Shown here: piece by piece, positions 1 through 9,484 of the stretch
Layout: each line of letters opens with the position of its first letter
Position numbering within the stretch: the first letter of the stretch is position 1
Assembly (NCBI GenBank): GCA_017853785.1
Contig: JAFMIX010000009.1
Coordinates: 1 to 19,496, forward strand
Direction of reading: 5' to 3'
Origin: Verrucomicrobiales bacterium
GTDB lineage: Bacteria > Verrucomicrobiota > Verrucomicrobiia > Limisphaerales > JAFMIX01
Length of the DNA stretch: 19,496 nt
The notes under the pieces: generated by a model
Told to the model about the DNA's origin: nothing
Databases searched by the model: none
The model's input: the letters and a program-made list of their open reading frames with translations, nothing else
Made by a program: the position numbers and the translations under genes

Positions 1-257
1 AGATTGGTGATGTCATCGCCGTTGAAGCGGACGTGCCCGGCGTCGGGCCGCACGCCGCCAACGACCATGTTGAAAGTGGTGGTCTTGCCCGCGCCGTTCG
101 GGCCGAGCAGGCCGACGATTTCGCCAGCCCCGACGGTGATGGAGACGCCGTTGACGACGCGGCGCTTGCGGTAAGCCTTGGCCAGGCTATCGGTGGCGAG
201 CAGCGGGGCGTCGCCGGAAGCGCGCGGGTTGGTGGATACGGAGGGCGAAGTTTCCAT
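1..257 (-). CDS. lptB: LPS export ABC transporter ATP-binding protein LptB (partial, N-terminal part)
   Basis: This is the ATPase that drives lipopolysaccharide extraction from the inner membrane with LptF and LptG. Only the first 85 codons lie in the window; the gene runs off the left edge. The ATG is at 257-255. After an unconserved ~20-residue leader the ABC domain begins (LLATDSLAKAYRKRRVVNGVS), with a Walker A GPNGAGKTT at residues 52-60 followed by TFNMVVGGVRPDAG, a form typical of LptB rather than of generic ABC ATPases. The downstream half (Q-loop, signature, Walker B) is not visible. It starts 10 bp after the lptA stop, the last visible gene of the glgC-kdsA-lptC-lptA-lptB run. Identity rests on the N-terminal motif plus the lptCA context. 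Confidence 0.88.
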   Translation of the reverse strand, partial: METSPSVSTNPRASGDAPLLATDSLAKAYRKRRVVNGVSITVGAGEIVGLLGPNGAGKTTTFNMVVGGVRPDAGHVRFNGDDITN

Positions 258-267
258 GGCGGCAAGA

Positions 268-813
268 TCAGGGCGTTGGGCCGAGGATGGATTGGTTGGT
301 CGTGCCGGCGGGTTGGGTGATGTGCATGCGCGAGTTGGTGACTTTCACGGTGTTTTTGCCGCGGTCGAGGGTGATGACATCGCCCTGCCAGGTGCCCTGC
401 GCGGTCTGAAGGATCGGGTTGTCCATCAATTCCATCACGTCGTTGGTGTAGGTGGCGGTGACGTTGTAGGTGTAGATGGCCTTGCCGCCGGTGCCGCGGA
501 TTTTCTGGCCCTTGTGGTCGAGGCATTCCATGACGACGTTGGTTTCGGCGATCATGTTCTGGAATTTGCCGCCGCTGCCGTCGAGCTTCACGGTGAGGAC
601 TTCACAGGAAAGTTCTATGCGCGGGTCCTTCACGCGCACGTCACCGAGGTAGATGGCAGTGCGGGCCTTGAGGTCGAAGTGGGCGCTCTTGGAAATGATT
701 TCGGTGGCAGTCGTGGGGCCATTGACGCTGAATAGCGTTCCGGGTGCGGGCTGCGCGATGACTCCGCCGGTGGCGGCGGCAATTATCGAGACGAAGAGGA
801 GGAAAGTTTTCAT
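268..813 (-). CDS. lptA: LptA/OstA-like periplasmic LPS transport protein
   Basis: Predicted periplasmic bridge protein that carries LPS between the LptC and LptD ends of the Lpt machine. The 181-residue product begins MKTFLLFVSIIAAATGG followed by VIAQPAPG, a clear Sec signal peptide. The mature part has the beta-jellyroll pattern of the OstA family (TEIISKSAHFDLKARTAIYLG, then VRVKDPRIELSCEVLTV, and later GKAIYTYNVTATYTNDVMEL). The reading frame is open further upstream, but the ATG at 813 is chosen because it overlaps the lptC stop by 4 bp (ATGA), implying translational coupling, and because it puts the signal peptide at the N terminus. lptB follows after 10 bp. Sequence conservation in this family is low, so the name relies partly on context. 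Confidence 0.82.
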   Translation of the reverse strand: MKTFLLFVSIIAAATGGVIAQPAPGTLFSVNGPTTATEIISKSAHFDLKARTAIYLGDVRVKDPRIELSCEVLTVKLDGSGGKFQNMIAETNVVMECLDHKGQKIRGTGGKAIYTYNVTATYTNDVMELMDNPILQTAQGTWQGDVITLDRGKNTVKVTNSRMHITQPAGTTNQSILGPTP

Positions 814-1313
814 GGCTTTGAGGCGACGAGGTCGGGTTGCGGGATGACGGTATGGACGCGGTTGGAAATGTTGAAAGTGGAGCCGGTCTGCTGCCAGCGG
901 AAGCCCTCGCCGCGGATGACAATGCCGTCGCCGGTGCGCGCCTCGAACCGGCTGGCGGAACTGGCGACCTGCGCGGCTGCATCGTAAAGGCACTCGGGAG
1001 CGCGGATGACGAATTCGGTCGCGCCATCCGGCCGATAGGTCTCCACATGCAGATCGCGGATGAGCACGCGGCCATCCGGCTGCGGTGCCGCTTCCGCGCC
1101 GCGCAGCAGCGACTTCATCTGGTTCTGGTTCGGTGGTTCAAAGTAATCCGGCACGGAAAAATTTTTCACCCGGCCAAACGAGGCGGAAGGCGTGGCGATC
1201 TGAACGGCGGCAGGCGCGTTCGTTTCCTGCGCCGACAAAGTCTGCCCCAGCCCGACCAGCACCAGCAGCAGGCGGCACGCGAGAGCAGCGATGGTAGCGG
1301 GGTGTGATTTCAT
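810..1313 (-). CDS. lptC: LptC-like LPS export protein
   Basis: A 167-residue exported or membrane-anchored protein in the place expected for LptC, which hands LPS from the LptBFG complex to LptA. The N terminus (MKSHPATIAALACRLLLVL then VGLGQTLSAQE) is hydrophobic and may be a cleaved signal peptide or an anchor. From about residue 65 there is a beta-rich stretch with the LptC-type pattern (GRVLIRDLHVETYRPDG, FVIRAPECLYD, ARTGDGIVIRGEGFRWQQTG). It overlaps both neighbours by 4 bp (ATGA at 1310-1313 with kdsA and at 810-813 with lptA), so the three are surely co-translated. It could also be described as a second OstA-like domain protein, since LptA and LptC share a fold. Confidence 0.72.
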   Translation of the reverse strand: MKSHPATIAALACRLLLVLVGLGQTLSAQETNAPAAVQIATPSASFGRVKNFSVPDYFEPPNQNQMKSLLRGAEAAPQPDGRVLIRDLHVETYRPDGATEFVIRAPECLYDAAAQVASSASRFEARTGDGIVIRGEGFRWQQTGSTFNISNRVHTVIPQPDLVASKP

Positions 1314-2125
1314 TTCGCGGCAGCGTGGATTTTCCGCAGGTTGGCGATGAGCGCGGGCATTTCGCGCAGGGGAATCATGTTCGGGCCGTCGCTCAAGGCT
1401 TGGTCCGGATTCGGGTGCGTTTCGATGAAGATGCCATCCGCGCCGGCGATGAGCGCGCAGCGGGCGAGCACGGGCGCGAACTCGCGCTGGCCGCTGGACT
1501 TGTCGCCGCCGCCGCCAGGCAACTGCACGGAATGCGTGGCGTCGAAAATCACCGGGCAGCCGTAGCGCTTCAGGGTGGGGATGGAGCGCATGTCGGAGAC
1601 GAGGTTGTTGTAGCCGAAGGTCGTGCCGCGTTCGGTGAGCAGAATCTTTTTGCCGCCGACGAGCCGGGCTTTTTCGGCGACGCGGCCCATTTCGGCAGGC
1701 GAGAGGAACTGGCCTTTCTTGAGATTCACGATCTTGCCGGTGGCGACGGCGGCTTCGATGAGGTCGGTCTGGCGGCAGAGGAAGGCGGGAATCTGCAGGA
1801 TGTCCACGACCTCAGCGGCGGCGGTGGCTTGCTCCGCAGTATGAACGTCCGTGAGCACCGGCACGCCGAAATCGGCACGGATGCGGGCGAGCACCTGTAA
1901 TCCGGCCGCGATGCCGGGGCCGCGAAAACCTTTGGCGGAAGTGCGGTTGGCTTTGTCGAAGCTGGCTTTGAAGATGTAATTGACGCCGAGCCGGCGGCAA
2001 GTCTTGGTCAGCGCGGCGGCGACGGTGCGGCAGAGTTTTTCGTTCTCAATCACACACGGCCCGGCGATCAGCGTGAGGCGGGCGGATTGATTGAGCGATT
2101 TCCAGATGGCGGCATCACTTGGCAC
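1310..2125 (-). CDS. kdsA: 3-deoxy-8-phosphooctulonate (Kdo-8-P) synthase, metal-dependent type
   Basis: Cytoplasmic enzyme that condenses phosphoenolpyruvate with arabinose-5-phosphate to Kdo-8-phosphate for the LPS inner core. The 271-residue protein shows the family motifs FKASFDKANR (52-61), FRGPG (67-71), LTDVH (91-95), QIPAFLCRQTDL (111-122) and FDATHSVQLPGG (194-205). Cys24 in AGPCVIE, His198, Glu235 and Asp246 match the four metal ligands of the metal-dependent class; E. coli KdsA has Asn at the Cys position. The start is a GTG at 2125: an in-frame TAA lies four codons upstream and no ATG is available near the N terminus. No clear Shine-Dalgarno is seen. It lies 47 bp after glgC and its stop overlaps lptC, linking Kdo synthesis with LPS export. 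Confidence 0.95.
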   Translation of the reverse strand: MPSDAAIWKSLNQSARLTLIAGPCVIENEKLCRTVAAALTKTCRRLGVNYIFKASFDKANRTSAKGFRGPGIAAGLQVLARIRADFGVPVLTDVHTAEQATAAAEVVDILQIPAFLCRQTDLIEAAVATGKIVNLKKGQFLSPAEMGRVAEKARLVGGKKILLTERGTTFGYNNLVSDMRSIPTLKRYGCPVIFDATHSVQLPGGGGDKSSGQREFAPVLARCALIAGADGIFIETHPNPDQALSDGPNMIPLREMPALIANLRKIHAAAK

Positions 2126-2172
2126 GGGGAGGTTTTAGCAGCGACACCGGGGAATGTAAATGCCGGGCGCGG

Positions 2173-3477
2173 TCAGATCACCGTCCCGTGCGGAACCACC
2201 GCGCTCTTGGGGATGATAACCACGCCGTCGCGGATGAAGTAAAGCGGGTGGTCCACGTTCTCGGGCTTGCCGGCGGGGGAGATGGTGACGTTGTTCCCAA
2301 TGCGCGCGTTCTTGTCGATGATGGCGTTCTCGATGTGCGTGTTGTTGCCGATGCCGATGCGCGGTTTGCCGGCGCGGTCGTGTTCCTGGATAGATTCCAG
2401 GGATTCGTAGTAGTCGCAACCGAGCATGACAACGCGGTGGAGTTTGCTGCCAACGCCCACGAGGCTGCGCAGGCCGACGATGCTGTGCTCGATGGTGGCG
2501 TGATTGATGATGCAGCCGTCGGAGATGATGGCGTGGTCGATCTGGGCGCCGTTGATCTTGGAGCCGGGCAGGAAGCGGGGGCGGCTGAAAATCGGCGCGC
2601 TCATGTCGAAGAAATTGAAGCGCGGGAGTTCGCTGGCGACATCGAGGTTGGCCTCAAAGAAGGAGCGGATGGTGCCAATGTCTTCCCAGTAGCCTTGATA
2701 GACATAGGAGCATACTTTGTGGGTCTTGATGGCGCCGGGGATGATGTGCTTGCCGAAATCGATGAGGTCGTTGTCGAGCAGTTGCTTGATGACGGCACGG
2801 TTGAAGACGTAGATGCCCATCGAGGCGAGGAACAATTCCTTGTCTTCCTTGATACCGTAGCCGGCATACGAGGCGCGGTCCAGCCGCAGGGAGTCCAGCA
2901 CGGCGGGGTCTTTGGGCTTTTCCACGAAGCGCGTGATGCGTTTATCGGCATCCACGTGCATGATGCCGAAGCCTTGGGCGTCGCGCCGGTTCACGGGGAT
3001 GGTGGCGATGGTGATGTCCGCGCCGGACTCGGCGTGTTGCGCGATAACCTGGCGGAAATCCATCCGGTAAAGCTGGTCGCCGGAGAGGATGAGCATGTAT
3101 TCGAACGGATGATTCATGAAGTGAATCAAGTTCTTGCGGACGGCGTCGGCGGTGCCCTGATACCAAGAGGTGTCGGTGGCGGTCTGCTCGGCGGCAAGGA
3201 TCTCCACGAAGCCACCGGTGAAGTGATCGAACTTGTAGCTTTGCGCGATATGGCGGTGCAACGAGGCCGAGTTGAATTGCGTGAGCAGATAAACGCGGCG
3301 CAGGCCGGAGTTGATGCAGTTTGAGATGGGGATGTCCACCAAGCGGTATTTGCCGGCGAGCGGCACGGCAGGCTTGGCGCGTTCCTGGGTGAGCGGGAAA
3401 AGCCGTTTGCCTTGGCCGCCGCCCATGATGACGGAGAGGACGTTACTGGTGTTGGGAGATTGACGCATGGTGGCCAT
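2173..3477 (-). CDS. glgC: Glucose-1-phosphate adenylyltransferase (ADP-glucose pyrophosphorylase), plant/cyanobacterial-like
   Basis: Makes ADP-glucose from ATP and glucose-1-phosphate, the committed step of glycogen synthesis. The 434-residue protein has the nucleotide loop GGGQGKRLFPLT (19-30), the RAKPAVPLAGKYRLVDIP block (33-50), WYQGTADAVR (105-114), GDQLYRMD (133-140) and the sugar-phosphate Lys motif FVEKPKDP (184-191). The C-terminal third is a left-handed beta-helix, ending DGVVIIPKSAVVPHGTVI. The wording of several blocks is closer to plant and cyanobacterial AGPases than to E. coli GlgC. Start at ATG 3477; a second ATG three codons later is equally possible and neither has a good Shine-Dalgarno. 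It is the first gene of the minus-strand run into kdsA and lptCAB, so its promoter should lie in 3478-3618. No other glycogen gene is nearby. Confidence 0.95.
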   Translation of the reverse strand: MATMRQSPNTSNVLSVIMGGGQGKRLFPLTQERAKPAVPLAGKYRLVDIPISNCINSGLRRVYLLTQFNSASLHRHIAQSYKFDHFTGGFVEILAAEQTATDTSWYQGTADAVRKNLIHFMNHPFEYMLILSGDQLYRMDFRQVIAQHAESGADITIATIPVNRRDAQGFGIMHVDADKRITRFVEKPKDPAVLDSLRLDRASYAGYGIKEDKELFLASMGIYVFNRAVIKQLLDNDLIDFGKHIIPGAIKTHKVCSYVYQGYWEDIGTIRSFFEANLDVASELPRFNFFDMSAPIFSRPRFLPGSKINGAQIDHAIISDGCIINHATIEHSIVGLRSLVGVGSKLHRVVMLGCDYYESLESIQEHDRAGKPRIGIGNNTHIENAIIDKNARIGNNVTISPAGKPENVDHPLYFIRDGVVIIPKSAVVPHGTVI

Positions 3478-3490
3478 AATAAAAATTCCG

Positions 3491-3519
3491 TTCTTGCAGA
3501 CTACTATGCCAGCTATAAT
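3491..3519 (+). promoter_or_regulatory. Putative sigma-70-type promoter for glmS
   Basis: A perfect TATAAT stands at 3514-3519, about 100 bp upstream of the glmS ATG, in the AT-rich 141-bp gap between the divergent glgC and glmS. A -35 element at the right distance is poor (TTCTTG, 17-bp spacer); TTGCAG is closer in sequence but only 14 bp away. Seen in sequence only; activity is inferred. Confidence 0.4.
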
Positions 3520-3618
3520 CTGCCGTTAATAGTGAAAACTAAAAGGAGTTGCCAGATTTACCGGTCGTTTAACCGGCAGGTTCACTAAATTCGGCGCTCC
3601 GGCTCGGTCCAATTTTTT

Positions 3619-5464
<1,846 letters not shown>

Positions 5465-5478
<14 letters not shown>

Positions 5479-6571
5479 CGGTGGAGCGCGGCTGGAAAGC
5501 ATCCGCCTGCCGCTGGCCTTCGGCAAGCTGCTCGGGCGCCATCCAGACACGGGATTCGGCGAGCTGGATTTTAGCACGTTGCTGGCCTTGTGCCGCCGCC
5601 AGCAAATACCACTTCACCGCCGCCGCCTCGTTCTTGGCCACGCCCTCGCCGCGGGCGTAGCAGAGGCCCAGATTGAATTGCGCCTCGGCATCGTTCTGCT
5701 CGGCTGCGCGGCGATACCACTTTGCCGCCGCCGTCAGATCCTTTGTCACGCCCTGACCGGTGGCGTAGCAGATGCCGAGATTGAATTGCGCCAGCGCGTC
5801 GCCTTGGTCTGCCGCCTTTTGCCACCACTCCGCGGCTTCGCGCAAATCCGCCGCCACGCCCTGGCCCGTGGCGTAACAGTCGCCCAGATTGTATTGGGCC
5901 GGGGCGTAATTTTGCTCCGCCGCTTGGCGATACCAGTTCACCGCCTCCTGCGGATTCCGCTCCACGCCGGAGCCGTTGGCGTAGGCGAGACCGAGATTGT
6001 ATTGCGCGCCGGGAAAATCCTGCGCGGCGGCCTTGTGATACCATTTCACCGCCTTGGTGTCATCCTTGGCGAGGCCGGTGCCGTTGGCGTAGCACAGGCC
6101 GAGGTTGTATTGCGCTTCGGCGTCGTTCTGCTCCGCCGCCCTGATCCACCAGCGCAGCGCTTCGAATATGTCAGCGGGCACGCCCTGACCGGCGGCGTAG
6201 CAGACGCCGAGATTGTATTGGCCTTGCGGATTGTTGCGCTCGGCGGCGAGGCGAAACCACTTCACCGCCGCCGCTTCATCCCGCGCCACGCCCTGACCGG
6301 TGGAATAGCAGACGCCCAAGCTGCTTTGGGCCGGGGCAAAATCCTGCGCCGCCGCCAGCCGCCACCAATTCACCGCCGCCGCCATGTCCCGGGCCACGCC
6401 TTCGCCCCTGGCGTAACGGCGGCCGAAATCGTATTGCGCCGCGGCCTCGCCTTTCTCCGCCTTGGCCTGGAGGGTCGCCAACGATTTGGCCTCGTCAGGC
6501 GGCGGAGCAGCTTGGCCGCCCAATCCCGACAGCAGCAGGCCGAACACCAGCGGGCGCCAATTAATTTTCAT
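5465..6571 (-). CDS. Secreted Sel1-repeat (TPR-like) protein
   Basis: A 368-residue exported solenoid protein, probably a protein-protein interaction scaffold in the periplasm. The N terminus MKINWRPLVFGLLLSG then LGGQAAPPP is a Sec signal peptide. Residues 45-332 are eight uninterrupted 36-residue Sel1 repeats with consensus AQ(Y/F)NLGxCYAxGxGV...AxxWYRxAAEQxxxx, each starting one helix pair. A short non-repeat tail (333-368) follows. The specific partner cannot be read from sequence; Sel1 proteins often act in signalling or envelope complexes. The coding end overlaps glmS by 14 bp on the opposite strand, and the gene lies 78 bp downstream of the cytochrome pseudogene. Confidence 0.92.
5576..6439 (-). 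repeat. Eight tandem 108-bp units encoding Sel1 repeats
   Basis: Eight head-to-tail units of 108 bp, one per 36-residue Sel1 repeat. Identical stretches recur at DNA level, for example the segment coding CYATGQGV and CYANG in several units, so the array could vary in copy number by recombination. All units keep frame and spacing. Confidence 0.85.
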
Positions 6572-6649
6572 GCCCGCAGGCTAAACCATTCCCGCCCACA
6601 GGCAAGGCAGGCATGAGGAACTACCGGAGGCCGGGCCGGGCCGACTCCA

Positions 6650-7947
6650 TCAGTGAAGGATCAGCCGCTTGGCTATGGCGTAGATGATGAGCAGGAAGAG
6701 CAGCATGCCGACGCCGAAGAACAGGTAGTCGAACGAGCGCGCGATGAGGGCCTTGCGGAATTTCCAAGCCTTGCCGATGAGCGAGGCGACGTGCAGGCCG
6801 AAGTAGAGGAACGTGACGACCGCACCGAAGTTGCAGCGTGCGCGCCGTTTCCACGCCGCCGATGAGGGCGAACAGGGTCTCGGCCCAGTCCGTGTGGTAA
6901 AACTTGAGCGGCATGCCAGTGATGACGAGCAGCAGGAAGCTGGCGACGACGAGAAAATGCAGGAAGCGCTCGAATGGCATAAAGCGTGTAAACCATTCAT
7001 CGTCTTTCTCCACGCGGGCCTTGGCTTCACGGAATTTTTTCGAGTCGTGCAGCGAGAGATAAATCACCCGCGCCTACCAAACGATGGTGTGCAGGCCAAA
7101 GAAGGTGAACACGCTGATGAGCAGGCTGGTAATGGCGAGTAACCCCAGCTTCAGGACGGGATAATTCTCGCGGTCGAGCGGATTGGCGTGGGGCCGGTAT
7201 TGGACAAACTGGGTATTCGCGCCCTTGTGACATTGCTGGCAGGTGGCGACGATCTTTTCCTTGGATAGCCGTGACTCGGGATTCGCCTGCGGCAACACTT
7301 CGTGATGGCCGTGGCAGTCGTAGCACACGGCGCCGGCGGAGGCGACGTTCGGCTTGCCGATCGCCATGGCCTTGCCGTGGTAGGTGTCGCGGTAATGTTC
7401 GAGGCGGTCCTCGTGGCATTTGCCGCAACGCGCGTCGCTGGCCATCTTGAAGTGGCCTTTCTTCGGCGTCTCGATACCGTGTGCGGTGTGGCAGTCCGTG
7501 CAGACGGGGCGCGCTTGATGTCGTACGTGCCGTGGCTATCCCAGCAATTAGCCGCGCCGGATGCGCCCATGGTATGGCTCATGCCGTGGATGCTGGTGGC
7601 GTATTCCTTGGCGGTGGTCTCATGGCTGGCCTGGGTTTGGTGGCAACCGGTGCAGGTCGGCGGCTTGGGGATACAATCGTCATCGGGGTGTTCCGCCCGG
7701 ATGTCGCTATGGCAACTGGCGCAGGTGTTGGACAGATGCTGCGAGCCGTGCAGCCGGGCGGCATCCACAAACAGCGAGACCACCCCCATGGCGTTGGATT
7801 TGGTGAGGTCCTTGTCCGAGTGACATTCGAGACATTTGTCGTCAGGCATGGGCGGCGGCGTGGCCGCCGGAAGTTTCACTCCGGCCAAAGCCCAAGCCAA
7901 AGCAACCCCCCCACTCCCCAAAAGAGGATCAGGCGTCTTGCTTTCAT
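6650..7947 (-). pseudogene. Broken multihaem cytochrome c / cytochrome b-type membrane protein
   Basis: Remains of one exported redox protein. Read in order: the ATG at 7947 gives MKARRLILFWGVGG, which runs out of frame at a G7 run (complement of 7906-7912); one more G restores GGVALAWALAGVKLPAA, completing a signal peptide. Haem c motifs follow: CLECH (7820-7834), CASCH (7709-7723), CTGCH (7640-7654), a damaged CWDSH (7532-7546, Cys to Ser by one base), then a 1-nt loss at a C4 run (7506-7509), CTDCH (7488-7502), CGKCH (7413-7427), CYDCH (7311-7325), CQQCH (7227-7241). A membrane segment ends GLHTIVW at an in-frame TAG (7074-7076), after which the frame continues ARVIYLSLHDSKKF into ERFLHFLVVASFLLLVITG, a cytochrome b-like helix. 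A further frameshift near 6831-6836 leads to FGAVVTFLYFGLHV and the end RLILH. The protein looks short at its C terminus too. Lesions could be sequencing errors only if four fell in one gene while neighbours have none. Confidence 0.82.
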
Positions 7948-8062
7948 GACCGCAGCATCACCGGTCTGCCTGGACCGCGCACACATCAATTTTTGGCAGC
8001 TTAGTTTTTCTTGCCGGGAATCGGGAGGAAGCTTTTGCAGTTACGGCTTCGGAGCAACGGAC

Positions 8063-8287
8063 TTAAAACTTGATCGCCTCGTTCATCTTGCCGCACTGCG
8101 AGCAGCGGGAGCGGTCCACGTCCGGGTCGTCGGTGTAAACGAAGCCGCATTTGGCACACCGGAAAACGTGATCCTTGCTCGGGGTCGGCTCGAACTTGCG
8201 GCTGCGCATCGTAGAATACAACGCCACGACCGCCAGTGCCGCCAGCACTGTGGTCACATACACCAGGATGAGCGCGTCGGCGGCCAT
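8063..8287 (-). CDS. Small membrane-anchored zinc-ribbon protein
   Basis: A 74-residue protein with one N-terminal transmembrane helix (about residues 4-24, ALILVYVTTVLAALAVVALY) and a C-terminal zinc ribbon: C44-x2-C47 and C62-x2-C65 in FRCAKCGFVYTDDPDVD and SRCSQCGKMNEAIKF. The Cys spacing suits one bound zinc or, less likely, iron as in rubredoxin. The start is the ATG at 8287, one base after the stop of the TonB-like gene; the longer open frame upstream is only an arginine-rich shadow. It is therefore the last gene of the exbB-exbD-tonB-like operon and probably acts with that complex, but no function is known to me. Confidence 0.8.
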   Translation of the reverse strand: MAADALILVYVTTVLAALAVVALYSTMRSRKFEPTPSKDHVFRCAKCGFVYTDDPDVDRSRCSQCGKMNEAIKF

Positions 8288-8288
8288 A

Positions 8289-9074
8289 TCACGGATTCTC
8301 CGCCGTTTCCGGCGCCGGCGCACCGGTGTGCCATTGAAAAATCATTTTGCCCGCCGCCACGTTGGCAAATGCAGCCGGGCGGCGTTCCGGCTCTCCGGCA
8401 GCCAGCGGGACGAACCGCGCCGCCCGCGCCACCTCCACCGCGCGCTGGTCGGCTTCCGCCAGCCCGCAACTCGCGAGCAGCAGCGCGGAGACGACGTTGC
8501 CCGCCGTGTCCACAAGCACGCGCACTTCGCTGGCCGCGAGCACGTCGGCAACGGGCCAGGATTTCAACGCCACCGGGGCAAGCAACTCACGCCCGGCCAG
8601 TTCGCCTTCAAAGCGCAGGGTGGTCTGCGTGGGCAGCGGGAAAAAGTCGGCGGGGAATTCCAGCGGCGACAGGCGCGGCACGGTTTTTTCCGAGAGCGCC
8701 AGCGGCGGGGGATTTTCGGCGACGAGTTGGCGGAAACTCGAACCGAGCTTTTCCGCCGGCAGTTCCAACCAGCGCATCGGCTCCGACCAGACAGCGGCGA
8801 CGTAGCCCACGCGGGGAGTCAAGCGCCTGGCCGTGCCGGAAAAGCCCTCCGCATGCGGCAACGCAAAGAGTGTCGGGTCGCTCAGCGCGCCGAGACCGGA
8901 GTCGTATTCGGCGGCGAGGGTGATGGGCGGAGTGGCGTGCGACACGCGCACGGCGATGGGATCCCGCGTGCCGAGCCAGAAGATGAACCCGACCTGCACG
9001 GTCAGGATGACGGCGGCCCACAGCAGCCAGCGGTGGCGCGGGGCGGATTCCAGTTGAGCCATGGCGGCGCTCAT
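8289..9074 (-). CDS. TonB-like energy transducer protein
   Basis: A 261-residue inner-membrane protein with a TonB plan: one N-terminal transmembrane helix (about 16-34, WLLWAAVILTVQVGFIFWLG) and a C-terminal domain from about 180 (EVRVLVDTAGNVVSALLLAS, later ADQRAVEVARAARFVPL) that matches the TonB C-terminal pattern in which the transducer touches outer-membrane receptors. The central region is unusual: it lacks the Pro-Glu/Pro-Lys rigid spacer of classical TonB and instead looks like an ordinary folded region. The start at 9074 overlaps the exbD stop (ATGA at 9071-9074); an ATG four codons later is possible. TonB-family membership is inferred from the C-terminal motif and gene order. Confidence 0.7.
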   Translation of the reverse strand: MSAAMAQLESAPRHRWLLWAAVILTVQVGFIFWLGTRDPIAVRVSHATPPITLAAEYDSGLGALSDPTLFALPHAEGFSGTARRLTPRVGYVAAVWSEPMRWLELPAEKLGSSFRQLVAENPPPLALSEKTVPRLSPLEFPADFFPLPTQTTLRFEGELAGRELLAPVALKSWPVADVLAASEVRVLVDTAGNVVSALLLASCGLAEADQRAVEVARAARFVPLAAGEPERRPAAFANVAAGKMIFQWHTGAPAPETAENP

Positions 9075-9484
9075 GGCGTGGTAGGCGGCGGCAACGTGGC
9101 GAGCAAAGCTTCTTTCATCCCGGCGGCGCGCGCGATCAGCGAGAGGCGGATGATGGTGGCGTAATTCACGGATTGGTCGGCCTGCACAAGCAACGTGAGC
9201 GGCTCGGAAGATTTTTTCACCGCGGCGGTGAGGCGGGTCTGCAAAAGGCTCTCCGAGGTGAGCTGGTGGTCGAAGTATAGCTGCCCCCGCGCGTCCACGG
9301 CCACCGCCACGACCCGGTGGTCCGTGCCCGGCAGATCCGCGGCGGCGGGGAGTTGGATGGTCACGCCCGGCGTATAGACCAGCGTGCCGAGCAGCACGAA
9401 GAACAGCAGCAGAAAAAACACCCCGGCGAACGGTGCGCCGTCAAACGTGCCGTGCAGGATTTTGGCGGTGCGCGGAAATTTCAT
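9071..9484 (-). CDS. ExbD/TolR-family protein lacking the transmembrane Asp
   Basis: A 137-residue single-pass protein of the ExbD/TolR family, the rod-like partner of the ExbB pentamer. Residues 14-44 (FDGAPFAGVFFLLLFFVLLG then TLVYTPGVTIQLPAA) match the family helix and the PGV-LP strand, and the C-terminal periplasmic part has VAVDARGQLYFDHQ and LLVQADQSVNYATIIRLSLIA, the normal ExbD fold. In E. coli ExbD the helix starts PFID, with Asp25 needed for proton use; here the aligned residues are PFAG, so Gly21 replaces Asp. Asp15 lies six residues earlier and could not be placed in the same position. The start is the ATG at 9484, overlapping the exbB stop by 4 bp; the longer frame upstream is a shadow. 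Confidence 0.82.
   Translation of the reverse strand: MKFPRTAKILHGTFDGAPFAGVFFLLLFFVLLGTLVYTPGVTIQLPAAADLPGTDHRVVAVAVDARGQLYFDHQLTSESLLQTRLTAAVKKSSEPLTLLVQADQSVNYATIIRLSLIARAAGMKEALLATLPPPTTP

Noticed and set aside
268..993. A longer lptA frame starting at 993
   Set aside because: The first 60 residues are an Arg/His/Pro-rich shadow of lptC; the true start with a signal peptide and an ATGA overlap is at 813.
3561..3576. CCGGT/ACCGG inverted repeat upstream of glmS
   Set aside because: The stem is only 5 bp and has no T-run or recognised operator sequence; expected by chance in GC-rich DNA. It is also not a glmS ribozyme, which needs a much longer structured leader.
3532..3588. An 18-codon upstream ORF (GTG to TAA) before glmS, plus an AAAAGGAG Shine-Dalgarno-like sequence at 3541-3547
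   Set aside because: The AAAAGGAG lies inside that ORF, not before it, and about 70 bp from the glmS ATG. No conserved peptide or attenuator structure is visible.
7302..8923. Plus-strand frames opposite the cytochrome remnant and TonB-like gene (7302-7823, 7481-8923)
   Set aside because: Low-complexity Arg/Ala/Pro/Gly shadows with no motif; the minus strand gives haem sites and domains.
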